The translations under genes were made by a program, and so were the position numbers. From Pseudoalteromonas neustonica (lineage in GTDB: Bacteria > Pseudomonadota > Gammaproteobacteria > Enterobacterales > Alteromonadaceae), in assembly GCF_001653135.1 (NCBI RefSeq), contig NZ_BDDS01000003.1:186001-250000 (forward strand): a stretch of 64,000 nt of DNA. Reading direction: 5' to 3'. A model generated the notes under the pieces. That model saw nothing but the letters and a program-made list of their open reading frames with translations. It was not told the DNA's origin and did no database searches. Below are positions 55,217 through 62,682 of the stretch, piece by piece; position 1 is the first letter of the stretch, and the number at the start of each line of letters is the position of its first letter.

Positions 55217-55264
55217 AAGAGGCTCGCTAAGCTAAGGTCATTACCTCAGCATAAAGAGCCTCTT
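55217..55264. terminator. Nested hairpin after the spermidine-synthase-like gene
   Basis: AAGAGGCTC and GAGCCTCTT enclose a second hairpin (GCTAAGGT and ACCTCAGC around CATT). It lies 14 bases after the minus-strand stop codon at 55279 and has T-rich sequence beyond. Confidence 0.75.
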
Positions 55265-55278
55265 AACCCAAATTATGG

Positions 55279-56178
55279 TTAGAAATTAAGTAAATTGGCG
55301 GGTGAATATTGATCCGTGAGTACTTTTGTATCACTTGGCCAGTCTTGGTTGTTTTTAGTTGAGCGCATGCCTTTGCTCACAGCATCAATATCTATACTAT
55401 ATGGGGCTAATAACGGCGCTAATTTTTTTACTCGCTCAGTAAGGTGTTCTTTAGTCGGGGCTTTGTTAAACCCGGCTAAAATGATCCGATTACTCTTTTT
55501 AGCCGTCGTTACATTAATAAAATCACCAAATACCGCATGATATGTAGCTGATTCATGTTCATATAATTTGCTTGATGAAAAGGTATTAGCCGCAACAATT
55601 CCTCCCTCAGCTAAAACACTTTTTATCTCTTCAAAAAACTCTTTTGTGAGTAAATGCTCAGGAATGTAGTCGCCATTAAAGGCATCAAGAATGATCCAAT
55701 CAAACGTTTGTTTTTTAAGTGCCGCACGTTTTATAAAAATACGGCCATCTTGCACCTTTGAAGTTACTTTTTCGCTTTCTTTAAAATCAAAATAATCCCG
55801 CGCAACTTTTATCACTGCAGGGTCAATTTCAACATTTTTTATTGTCGCTTGCGGGTAAAGCTCATGAATTACATTTGATAATGTACCGCCGCCGAGGCCG
55901 ATAATTAACACATTTTTTGGGTTATCGATCATCAATAAGCTGGCAAACGTTAATTTCGTATAGTTAAACACCAACTTTTTCGGTTTGCTTTTATACATAC
56001 AACTTTGGCTACTTTGACGTGTTTTTTCGTCAAATTTTAAGCAACGTAAATCACCTGTTTCTTCCACTAAAATATTACGATAAAGCGAGCGCTCGCTGTG
56101 AATAACCTTTGCAATGCTCGCATTTGAAAATAATGTTACACCAACAAGTAGCAAACAACGAACCGTTAGCTTACGCAT
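55279..56178 (-). CDS. Spermidine-synthase-like (SpeE fold) protein with signal peptide
   Basis: The 299-residue protein starts with a signal peptide (LLLVGVTLFSNASIA, cleavage near 23), then a SAM-binding Rossmann fold with VLIIGLGGGTLSNVIHELYP near 90 and KNVEIDPAVIKVARDYFDF near 114, and WIILDAFNGDYIPEHL near 165. These are the spermidine-synthase fold motifs, but the export signal means it would act on the periplasmic side, where polyamine synthesis is unlikely; the family function is unknown. The ATG overlaps the end of the membrane gene upstream by 8 bp. The two genes together correspond to the fused MFS/spermidine-synthase proteins of other bacteria. Confidence 0.85.
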   Translation of the reverse strand: MRKLTVRCLLLVGVTLFSNASIAKVIHSERSLYRNILVEETGDLRCLKFDEKTRQSSQSCMYKSKPKKLVFNYTKLTFASLLMIDNPKNVLIIGLGGGTLSNVIHELYPQATIKNVEIDPAVIKVARDYFDFKESEKVTSKVQDGRIFIKRAALKKQTFDWIILDAFNGDYIPEHLLTKEFFEEIKSVLAEGGIVAANTFSSSKLYEHESATYHAVFGDFINVTTAKKSNRIILAGFNKAPTKEHLTERVKKLAPLLAPYSIDIDAVSKGMRSTKNNQDWPSDTKVLTDQYSPANLLNF

Positions 56179-56791
56179 AGACAGGCTCCTTTATTGTTAG
56201 CTTATCAAGTGCAATAGCGAATAACCCAAGGCAACCAATAAATGAAGCAAATCCAATGATAATGGCATTAACGTCAAATGCTAACACCATATAAAATGAA
56301 GTAATAATTGTGCCCAACGCACTGCCTAATGTGCTAACAAAGTACAAACCGCCAGCCACTTGACCACTGTGCTCACTGTCGGTGACCAATAAGCGAACGG
56401 AGTAGGGCGAGATCATACCTAAAATAATCGTGGGAATAAAAAACAGCGCTGTTGATGCTAACAACGAGCCATAGCGGCTATCTTCAACGTGCGTAAAAAT
56501 AAACGCCATAATTGGTTGAGCAAACAATGCGATAGGAAGTATGGCAATACTGGCGAGTAAAAAGATTAAGCCGTATTTTGTTAAAGAGGGTCGTTTAATC
56601 GATAACTTACCACCAAGCAAATAGCCAAACGATAAGCTCAGCATAAATACTGTAATAATACTGCCCCAAATATGCACACTACTACCAAAAAAAGGCGCTA
56701 AAATTCGTCCCCCTAGAAGCTCAATTCCCATGATACTAAAGCCGCTACTAAAGGCTAAAAAATAGATAAGTCCATTGGTTTTATTTAACAT
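56171..56791 (-). CDS. Membrane half of a split MFS/spermidine-synthase-like protein
   Basis: The 206-residue protein has six membrane segments and the pattern of the N-terminal membrane part of fused spermidine-synthase-like proteins: SSGFSIMGIELLGGRILAPFFG at residues 15-36 and VHIWGSIITVFMLSLSFGYLLGGKL, then LGMISPYSVRL near 120 and GLYFVSTLGSALGTIITSF. The soluble half is a separate gene overlapping by 8 bp. A stable two-protein arrangement or an old gene split is possible; both frames are full and intact. The upstream region has a 15-base-arm hairpin containing the dispersed palindrome. Confidence 0.85.
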   Translation of the reverse strand: MLNKTNGLIYFLAFSSGFSIMGIELLGGRILAPFFGSSVHIWGSIITVFMLSLSFGYLLGGKLSIKRPSLTKYGLIFLLASIAILPIALFAQPIMAFIFTHVEDSRYGSLLASTALFFIPTIILGMISPYSVRLLVTDSEHSGQVAGGLYFVSTLGSALGTIITSFYMVLAFDVNAIIIGFASFIGCLGLFAIALDKLTIKEPVYA

Positions 56792-56868
56792 TCATTTTAG
56801 TTCTTGTTGTTTAATGTTTAAACCATCTTAACGTGATGAAGAGCCATAGGCTAGACTTAGCCGATTAA

Positions 56869-56903
56869 TTTATGAGCTGTAAACCCCATTTACAGCTCAT
56901 AAA
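56869..56903. repeat. Perfect hairpin with the dispersed palindrome core
   Basis: TTTATGAGCTGTAAA and TTTACAGCTCATAAA are exact 15-base arms around CCCCA, a one-base variant of the core. It lies between two divergent genes where no terminator is expected, which makes a regulatory or structural role plausible. Confidence 0.7.
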
Positions 56904-56993
56904 TAAAAAGCCCATATACTTTAATTTGTAGGGTATGATTTAACTAGGTCGTATTTTACGAGCAAATACGTATTAAAAATAATAAGGACATTT

Positions 56994-58697
56994 ATGAAAA
57001 GAGGTGGCGCGTTATTTGGTGGTGTGTTTTTTTTAGCTGGGTTTGCTGTTTTTTATTTTACGGTGTTATCGCCTGTAATTGACGCAGCTAAAATGCAATT
57101 TTGGCATGTGGCACAAGCACAATTAATCAGTGCTGATGTGTCCAGCTTTGAATCACGTGATAATGAAGGCCATTACACCACATTGTATAAGCTTGATATG
57201 CAATATAAATATCAAGTCGATGGACAAGAGTACATTGGTTATCGGCCTCAGGTTAACAACCAGAGTAACAGTGACAGTAGCCGCGCATATTCACTCCTTG
57301 GTCAAGCCCGAACTGAGCAAAACTCATCTGGCGGGTTAATGATTTGGTATAACCCAAATGACGTTAGTGAATCCGTATATGATCGCTCTTTAAGTGTTAA
57401 GTTCCTGCTGCTTATGTCACTTTTTAGCGGTATATTTATGGCTGTAGGCATAGGTGTTTTTATTTATACCGGCTCTCAATCAGCACAGCCGCTAACAAAC
57501 GTCGATGAAAAAAAACCATGGACGACCCGAACACAATGGGCGTCACCCGTTATTTATTCTGGTGCTAAAAAAAGTGTTAAATATGCTTGGTACTTTGCGC
57601 TTTTAGGCTGCTTATTTAGCGGGGCATTTTCTGTAGGCTTATATGGCGGCAATACATTCACTACGGTGCTTGCTGCATTGTTCTTAGTTTTACCTTTGTG
57701 GTTAATTATTCGGGCAAGAAAAATTCAAAAACAATGGTTACATTTTAAAGAAGTGCCATTGACCATTAATCCTTACCCAGGTGTGATTGGCGGTAAAGTG
57801 AAAGGCAGCTTAACTATTCCCGGTCAAACAAGTACAGCCACGACGTTTACAGCAACATTAAAATGCACCGAACATTTAACCAAACGCAGTGGCACTGAAA
57901 GAAAATCGAGTCGCTGTATCGTTTTTTCAGTAGAAAAAGACCTTACACCTAGAACAAGCGCTAAAGGCGCAGGCCTTGATTTTAGTTTTGATGTACCCCC
58001 AGGACAGCCTCAATCAAGCACGCCAAGTAAGCGCTACCATGAGTGGGCATTGGTTATTCAAGGCGAGATTGATGGACATAGTTTTGACCGTGAATATATC
58101 ATCCCCGTATTTGTGACAGCGCAAAGTGTATCGGTGGAGCAAGAATTAAAAAATCAGCCATTAACGCCAACCGAACAATCAGCAATGCATGCGCGCTTAA
58201 CGATTGATGAAGATACCACGACACAAGCACTGACCCTGCAAACGCCAGGCGCTAAAGAGTGCCTGTTTATTATAGCCCTAGGGGCGATATTTTTTATTGT
58301 TGGGGTGTTAATTGCAACTTTAAATGGCTCTTTTTTTGGTATTGTATTCTCCGCGATGAGCTGCCTATTTTTAGCTTTAGGCATTTGGGGCTACGGGCGA
58401 AACTGCAAAATTAAAGTCAGCAGAAATAGCTTGCAACTGGATGTTTACTTCTTCTCTAAGCATGTACAGGCATTATCATTTACAGCGTCTGAGATAAAAG
58501 ATATTGACGCTTTTGTATCATCAAAAGTCCAAACCAGCGGCAAACAATCCAGTGAGAAGTTTTCACTGCACTTGATAACACACTCAAACAAAACGATTAA
58601 CCTAGGCGGAGATTTCAAAACAATAAAAAATGCCTTACACCTGAAACAAAAAATAGAACGCATTTTAGGCTGTCGCTTTGCTAAAAATAGCGACTAG
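56994..58697 (+). CDS. DUF3592-domain membrane protein
   Basis: The 567-residue protein has an N-terminal membrane helix (LFGGVFFLAGFAVFYFTV), a periplasmic DUF3592-type beta domain (residues 35-125, with ISADVSSFESRDNEG and GLMIWYNPNDVSESVYD), then a pair of helices at 135-160 and 200-235. An arrestin-like beta region follows (KGSLTIPGQTST, FDVPPGQPQSS), then two further helices near 425-465 and a soluble end. The DUF3592 motif Y-N-P-x-x-P/V-x-x-S/A is clear; the function of the family is unknown. AAGGACATTT precedes the ATG. Confidence 0.82.
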   Translation: MKRGGALFGGVFFLAGFAVFYFTVLSPVIDAAKMQFWHVAQAQLISADVSSFESRDNEGHYTTLYKLDMQYKYQVDGQEYIGYRPQVNNQSNSDSSRAYSLLGQARTEQNSSGGLMIWYNPNDVSESVYDRSLSVKFLLLMSLFSGIFMAVGIGVFIYTGSQSAQPLTNVDEKKPWTTRTQWASPVIYSGAKKSVKYAWYFALLGCLFSGAFSVGLYGGNTFTTVLAALFLVLPLWLIIRARKIQKQWLHFKEVPLTINPYPGVIGGKVKGSLTIPGQTSTATTFTATLKCTEHLTKRSGTERKSSRCIVFSVEKDLTPRTSAKGAGLDFSFDVPPGQPQSSTPSKRYHEWALVIQGEIDGHSFDREYIIPVFVTAQSVSVEQELKNQPLTPTEQSAMHARLTIDEDTTTQALTLQTPGAKECLFIIALGAIFFIVGVLIATLNGSFFGIVFSAMSCLFLALGIWGYGRNCKIKVSRNSLQLDVYFFSKHVQALSFTASEIKDIDAFVSSKVQTSGKQSSEKFSLHLITHSNKTINLGGDFKTIKNALHLKQKIERILGCRFAKNSD

Positions 58698-58738
58698 TAC
58701 CAATAAATCAGCATGGCTTTAATTAAACGAATATAAAC

Positions 58739-58776
58739 CTCCCTCCAGATAGCTTAATTGGCTGATCTGGCGGGAG
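58739..58776 (+). terminator. Hairpin after the DUF3592 gene
   Basis: CTCCCTCCAGAT pairs with ATCTGGCGGGAG (11 of 12 matches) around 14 bases, 42 bases after the stop. No T-tract follows. Confidence 0.55.
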
Positions 58777-58823
58777 TAAATGGGTAAACTACCTCCCCAT
58801 TTAAGCAATACCCACAACATACT

Positions 58824-59681
58824 ATGACAAAAATTACGCTACTGACTTTTACTTATATATTGCTCCACTCTTTTAACGCTCACAGTAACCAAATGTACAA
58901 TCTTGATGGTTTAACTGAAATACAGTCCGCATCAGGTTATTTACCAGCCATTGTGCAGCAGAACGTAAATGTAAGAACATCCCCAAACAGAAGTAGCAAT
59001 AAACTGGGTTTGTTAGCAGGTGGAACGACTGTGCAGGCTGAGTTTTCATTAGATTCTGATTGGGCTAAAGTTTACTTTGATAACCAAAATGCATATATAC
59101 ATAAGTCAGCACTGATAAAGCAACAATACAAAGCAGATATACACTACTCAATTAAAAGTAATGAAAGCGCTGTATTCTCGATGTCAGGATGGCATTACCC
59201 ACACTTACCTGGCAGTTACTTCCTAAATTATCAAAGTAACAAATTTGGACACGCGAGCTTTGGACCATTAGCGGGCAGTGGTATCTCAGAGATTGATACC
59301 AAATTATTTAAAATCAAACACCCTGATACTAACGCCTACTTAATAACAACCCATATATCTGGGAGTCGAAGCTACTATACTTCTTATTTAGCAATTGTGA
59401 ATAAGCTCAAGCTGACTGTTTTTCAACTTCCAACCCACACCACAACTGATCAAATAAACTATAGCATTGAAGACGGGCGTCTAGCATTTACTGGTAAGTC
59501 ATTTCATTCTTGCTGTGATTACGATGCTTTAACAGCCAACATAAATCTCGAGACCTTAAGTTATACCGCAACCCAGCAAACTTACACATTAAATGACAGC
59601 GGTGAAACAAAGGCTCCTGCACCTGAAAATATACCACTGACCATTAATGAAATTAAATTAGCAAAATCAACAGGTTTATAA
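58824..59681 (+). CDS. Secreted protein with a bacterial SH3 domain
   Basis: The 285-residue protein has a signal peptide (LLTFTYILLHSFNAHS, cleavage near 21) and an SH3b domain at residues 38-100 with VQQNVNVRTSPNRSSNKLG and SDWAKVYFDNQNAYIHKSAL, the pattern used to bind cell-wall peptides. The remaining 185 residues are beta-rich, with two adjacent cysteines near 235 (SCCDYD), and match nothing I know. A periplasmic wall-associated or sensor role is inferred. It converges on a glutathione transferase gene, and its terminator lies within that gene. Confidence 0.8.
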   Translation: MTKITLLTFTYILLHSFNAHSNQMYNLDGLTEIQSASGYLPAIVQQNVNVRTSPNRSSNKLGLLAGGTTVQAEFSLDSDWAKVYFDNQNAYIHKSALIKQQYKADIHYSIKSNESAVFSMSGWHYPHLPGSYFLNYQSNKFGHASFGPLAGSGISEIDTKLFKIKHPDTNAYLITTHISGSRSYYTSYLAIVNKLKLTVFQLPTHTTTDQINYSIEDGRLAFTGKSFHSCCDYDALTANINLETLSYTATQQTYTLNDSGETKAPAPENIPLTINEIKLAKSTGL

Positions 59682-59693
59682 TGTAATTCAAAC

Positions 59694-59720
59694 GGGCGCT
59701 AATAATCTTCGCGCCCTTTT
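59694..59720 (+). terminator. Terminator of the SH3 gene, inside the 3' end of the converging GST gene
   Basis: GGGCGC and GCGCCC pair across 11 bases and are followed by TTTT on the plus strand. The hairpin overlaps the last codons of the minus-strand GST gene. Confidence 0.8.
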
Positions 59721-60340
59721 AGCTCACTAAAATCGCTCATTATCCATTTTTTATAACCTGCTCTGGTTTTTAAATGCATGTGCCACTTTTCAACATGTGG
59801 TGGTAAAGTGAACGTTAATCCCTGTGATATTAAACGGTAAATTATCGCGCCAACACAAATATCAGCAAGAGTAATTTTTGATCCTGCCAAATAAGTAGAT
59901 TGTCTAAGCTGTTGCTCAACAAGTGCTAAACAGTTATTACACGCCAGTAAATCTTGATTTACTTTATCCATACAACGTTTACTCGCAGGGGTGCGATAAT
60001 ACCCCCAAAAAGTGCCCATAAAAGCTGGCTGAAACGTCACTTGTGACCAGTCCAACCAGCGCTCATACAAAGAGCGCTCAAAAGGGGAGAGAGAATACCA
60101 ATCATCGGCCCCATAACTAGCTGCTAAGTAGCGCAGTATAGTGTGCGACTCCCAAATGATATTACCACCATCGATTAACACCGGGACTTTTTGCATTGGA
60201 TTTAATACTATAAACTCAGTGCTATCAAGACCCCCAAAACGCCCGCCCACTTCAATGTGTTCATAATCCAAAGCAAGCTCATCAAGAAACCATAAAACTT
60301 TTTGCACATTAAAAGAGGTTGTTCTACCATAAATTTTCAT
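59699..60340 (-). CDS. Glutathione S-transferase family protein
   Basis: The 213-residue protein has an N-terminal thioredoxin-fold domain with SFNVQKVLWFLDEL, the glutathione-site PVLIDG and the ESHTILRYLA motif near 65-75, and a C-terminal all-helical domain with the AGSKITLADICVG N-capping motif near 150. It conjugates or reduces small molecules with glutathione in the cytoplasm. The frame opens with a TTG one codon upstream; the ATG at 60340 with AAAGGA ahead is chosen. A second GST gene lies 81 bp upstream in the same direction and may share the promoter. Confidence 0.9.
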   Translation of the reverse strand: MKIYGRTTSFNVQKVLWFLDELALDYEHIEVGGRFGGLDSTEFIVLNPMQKVPVLIDGGNIIWESHTILRYLAASYGADDWYSLSPFERSLYERWLDWSQVTFQPAFMGTFWGYYRTPASKRCMDKVNQDLLACNNCLALVEQQLRQSTYLAGSKITLADICVGAIIYRLISQGLTFTLPPHVEKWHMHLKTRAGYKKWIMSDFSELKGREDY

Positions 60341-60420
60341 CAAACATCCTTTTGTTTTTAAATAACCTAAATATTGGCTAAGAGGTTTAGCGGCATATTA
60401 ATTTATTATCCAAATTCAGG

Positions 60421-61059
60421 TTAAACATAATCAGCAAGGCTTAAGCCTTCTTTTTTACAGACCTTAATTATTGCATCTCGTTTAGCTAAGCGGCGTAAAT
60501 AAAGGCCAAGGTGCTTAAAAGCAAGCGGTGGCTGTTTAAATTCATCCGCCCATATGGCGAGCATAAATAAATAAAAGTCACACACTGTAAGTTGCTCGCC
60601 AACCAAAAATTTTTTATCTGCCAGCTCTGTATCCAAGAGCCCAAGCATGGCCGTTATTCGGCTTTCTTGAGTAGCAGTAATATTTGCAATTGCATCAACG
60701 TTATTAGTATGGTTTTGCGGGTAAAAATGCACCATAAGTTCAGCTTGCAGGGTGTTTGTTAGATACATGATCCATTGTAAAAATAGCGCGCGTTCTGGTT
60801 CACCAACTTGAGGGATTAATTTATTCTTTGGATTTGATTCAGCTAAATGAATACAGATTGCAGCGCTTTCAAATAGCACGCTTTCATCATCAACTAAAGT
60901 AGGTATTCGCCCAGCAGGGTTTAAGGCTAAATAGTTTTTTGCTTTGTGCGCATTGGTTTTTCGATCAACCAGCACGAGTTCAAAATCGGCGTTGAGTTCT
61001 TCAAGTACAAAGTGAGGGGCCATACTGGCGTTCAGCGGGTAGTAAAAGAGTTTATACAT
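60421..61059 (-). CDS. Glutathione S-transferase family protein, second
   Basis: The protein of about 212 residues begins MYKLFYYPLNASMAPHFVLEEL (ATG 61059; the frame is open from 61071). It has the thioredoxin-fold signature NPAGRIPTLVDDESVLFESAAI with the cis-proline and the ES pair that contacts glutathione, and the C-terminal VGEQLTVCDFYLF N-cap. It differs from its neighbour by the beta-class-like Ser-Met-Ala at the active-site end. The substrate is unknown. The two GST genes form a likely minus-strand operon. Confidence 0.9.
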   Translation of the reverse strand: MYKLFYYPLNASMAPHFVLEELNADFELVLVDRKTNAHKAKNYLALNPAGRIPTLVDDESVLFESAAICIHLAESNPKNKLIPQVGEPERALFLQWIMYLTNTLQAELMVHFYPQNHTNNVDAIANITATQESRITAMLGLLDTELADKKFLVGEQLTVCDFYLFMLAIWADEFKQPPLAFKHLGLYLRRLAKRDAIIKVCKKEGLSLADYV

Positions 61060-61235
61060 GAAAAATGGCATCCATTCGCTGTTATTTTTAGGCAGCTAAT
61101 TTTACCTTAAAAATGTACAAAAAGGCTATTTAAACAGCTAATTGTGTTTAGCCAAAATACCATCATGATGTAACTCAGTTACCGCTAAAAATATTAAACC
61201 AAAAACGCAGCAACGTCGTGTCTCAAGTAATTTTG

Positions 61236-61260
61236 GTAGCCATATATTTTATATGGCTAC
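61236..61260 (-). terminator. Hairpin after the lipoprotein gene
   Basis: GTAGCCATATA and TATATGGCTAC are exact 11-base arms around TTT, 61 bases after the minus-strand stop at 61322. The tail is only weakly T-rich. Confidence 0.6.
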
Positions 61261-61321
61261 AGCCTAAAAATGAATGTTAGACCTCTCATTTTGAACACCT
61301 ACAACGAGCCATATACCAACA

Positions 61322-62383
61322 CTAACTTTTATCATCGTAGATATAATCGCATGGGCGATACCACGTTAATCGCTCCGATGCGAGCGCCGAAATAATGCCA
61401 TTAACAAAGCTTTGACCGCCGCCAATGGGGTTATATATACCTATGACCCTTGGTGTAATATGCATTTTATCATCATAGAGCAACGCTTTTATTGAACCAA
61501 GAGACAAAATGGAGTTTTGCACTGTTGTTCTATTTAATTCACTTGGCAACGGTAAATTAGCCGAAACTAGCTCTCCTGTAGCCCCGAGCGTTTGCACCAC
61601 TAAAGTACCCGTTAAGTTGCCACTTTGTGCCTCAGCCGCTATTGCCGGCAATCCAGATAAATTAACTTTTCCATTTAATACATTAATAGTGGCTGTTAAC
61701 CTTAGCCCTACACCTACATAAACGGGTAGGTTAACGACTTCATAGCCTTCCATTAATAGTTTTTCAGCTTGATCAATCCGCTGTTTTACGACTTTTTGAT
61801 TTAGCTCAGATGATTTATTTTCCACAAACTGAATCGGCGGTTTATTAAAGAGGCTAACTGTTGGGTTTGGCTCTACACTGTATTTTGAAATAACCCGCAT
61901 AGGAATATCTTCAAATAATTTTACCTGCTCATATGTTTCATATTTTGGCAGGGTGTATTTACCACCCCACCATTTAGTTTCAGGGATTTGACCTGATATT
62001 TCACGCTTAACTAAAAAACTGCCTTTTACTGTATCAGTATTCGCATAATCTATAATAACTTGGTATGACTTACCCTCAAACCCAACTGTTGATGGGCCAA
62101 AGCTCAGCCCACCATTAGCTGTAAATTCTGCTACAGCGAGGCGTACGGTTTGATCAGGAAATGCATGCCTTAAATCACGTAATACAGGTTGCCTAATTGA
62201 TTTAAATAATTTTTCTTCTTCGCTAGGTGAGCAACTTGCCCCTAGTAACGTTTGCACAGGGAGAGGGTCAAAAGGAATATAACTATAGGATGTTTGCGTT
62301 TCAGCCAACGTTGCAGGTGTGTTAGTGGTCAAATTACAACCAGTGATAATTAGCGAGCTTAAGATTAGTGTAGCTGTTTTCAT
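61322..62383 (-). CDS. Hypothetical lipoprotein
   Basis: The 353-residue protein has a lipobox (LIITGC, cysteine 16) after a short hydrophobic stretch, so it should be lipid-anchored in the outer or inner membrane. The body is beta-rich without a named domain; PVYVGVGLRLTATINVLNGK near 235 and NLSGLPAIAAEAQSGNLTGT near 250 look like repeating strands. GGAGACTGCCC precedes the ATG. It is preceded by a 300-bp gap (62384-62682) holding only the permease terminator, and is monocistronic. Confidence 0.72.
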   Translation of the reverse strand: MKTATLILSSLIITGCNLTTNTPATLAETQTSYSYIPFDPLPVQTLLGASCSPSEEEKLFKSIRQPVLRDLRHAFPDQTVRLAVAEFTANGGLSFGPSTVGFEGKSYQVIIDYANTDTVKGSFLVKREISGQIPETKWWGGKYTLPKYETYEQVKLFEDIPMRVISKYSVEPNPTVSLFNKPPIQFVENKSSELNQKVVKQRIDQAEKLLMEGYEVVNLPVYVGVGLRLTATINVLNGKVNLSGLPAIAAEAQSGNLTGTLVVQTLGATGELVSANLPLPSELNRTTVQNSILSLGSIKALLYDDKMHITPRVIGIYNPIGGGQSFVNGIISALASERLTWYRPCDYIYDDKS

Positions 62384-62630
62384 GGGCAGTCTCCGTTGCC
62401 AAGTAAAACCTAACTAACAGCTCAATAGCTAGGGCGGGGTTACAAAATAAAAAATAGATGAAGATTAAAAAATAAACAGTAAGAAATTTCCTAAATTTGC
62501 TATGAAATAACTCACACTATGGCTGCTTAGTAGGCTGCTGTATGCACATGAATAACCCTAAACTTAGGTTTTTAAAATGAATTTACAGGTGGGGTTATAA
62601 AAAGGGAATTATCATAACTACGAATAAGAA

Positions 62631-62662
62631 AGCGGTAAGCGCACATTCATGCACTTACCGCT
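62631..62662 (-). terminator. Terminator of the DUF3360 permease gene
   Basis: AGCGGTAAG and CTTACCGCT are exact 9-base arms; on the minus strand TTTCTTATT follows. It lies 21 bases after the permease stop codon. Confidence 0.8.
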
Positions 62663-62682
62663 GTAAATTTAACCAAGTAACG

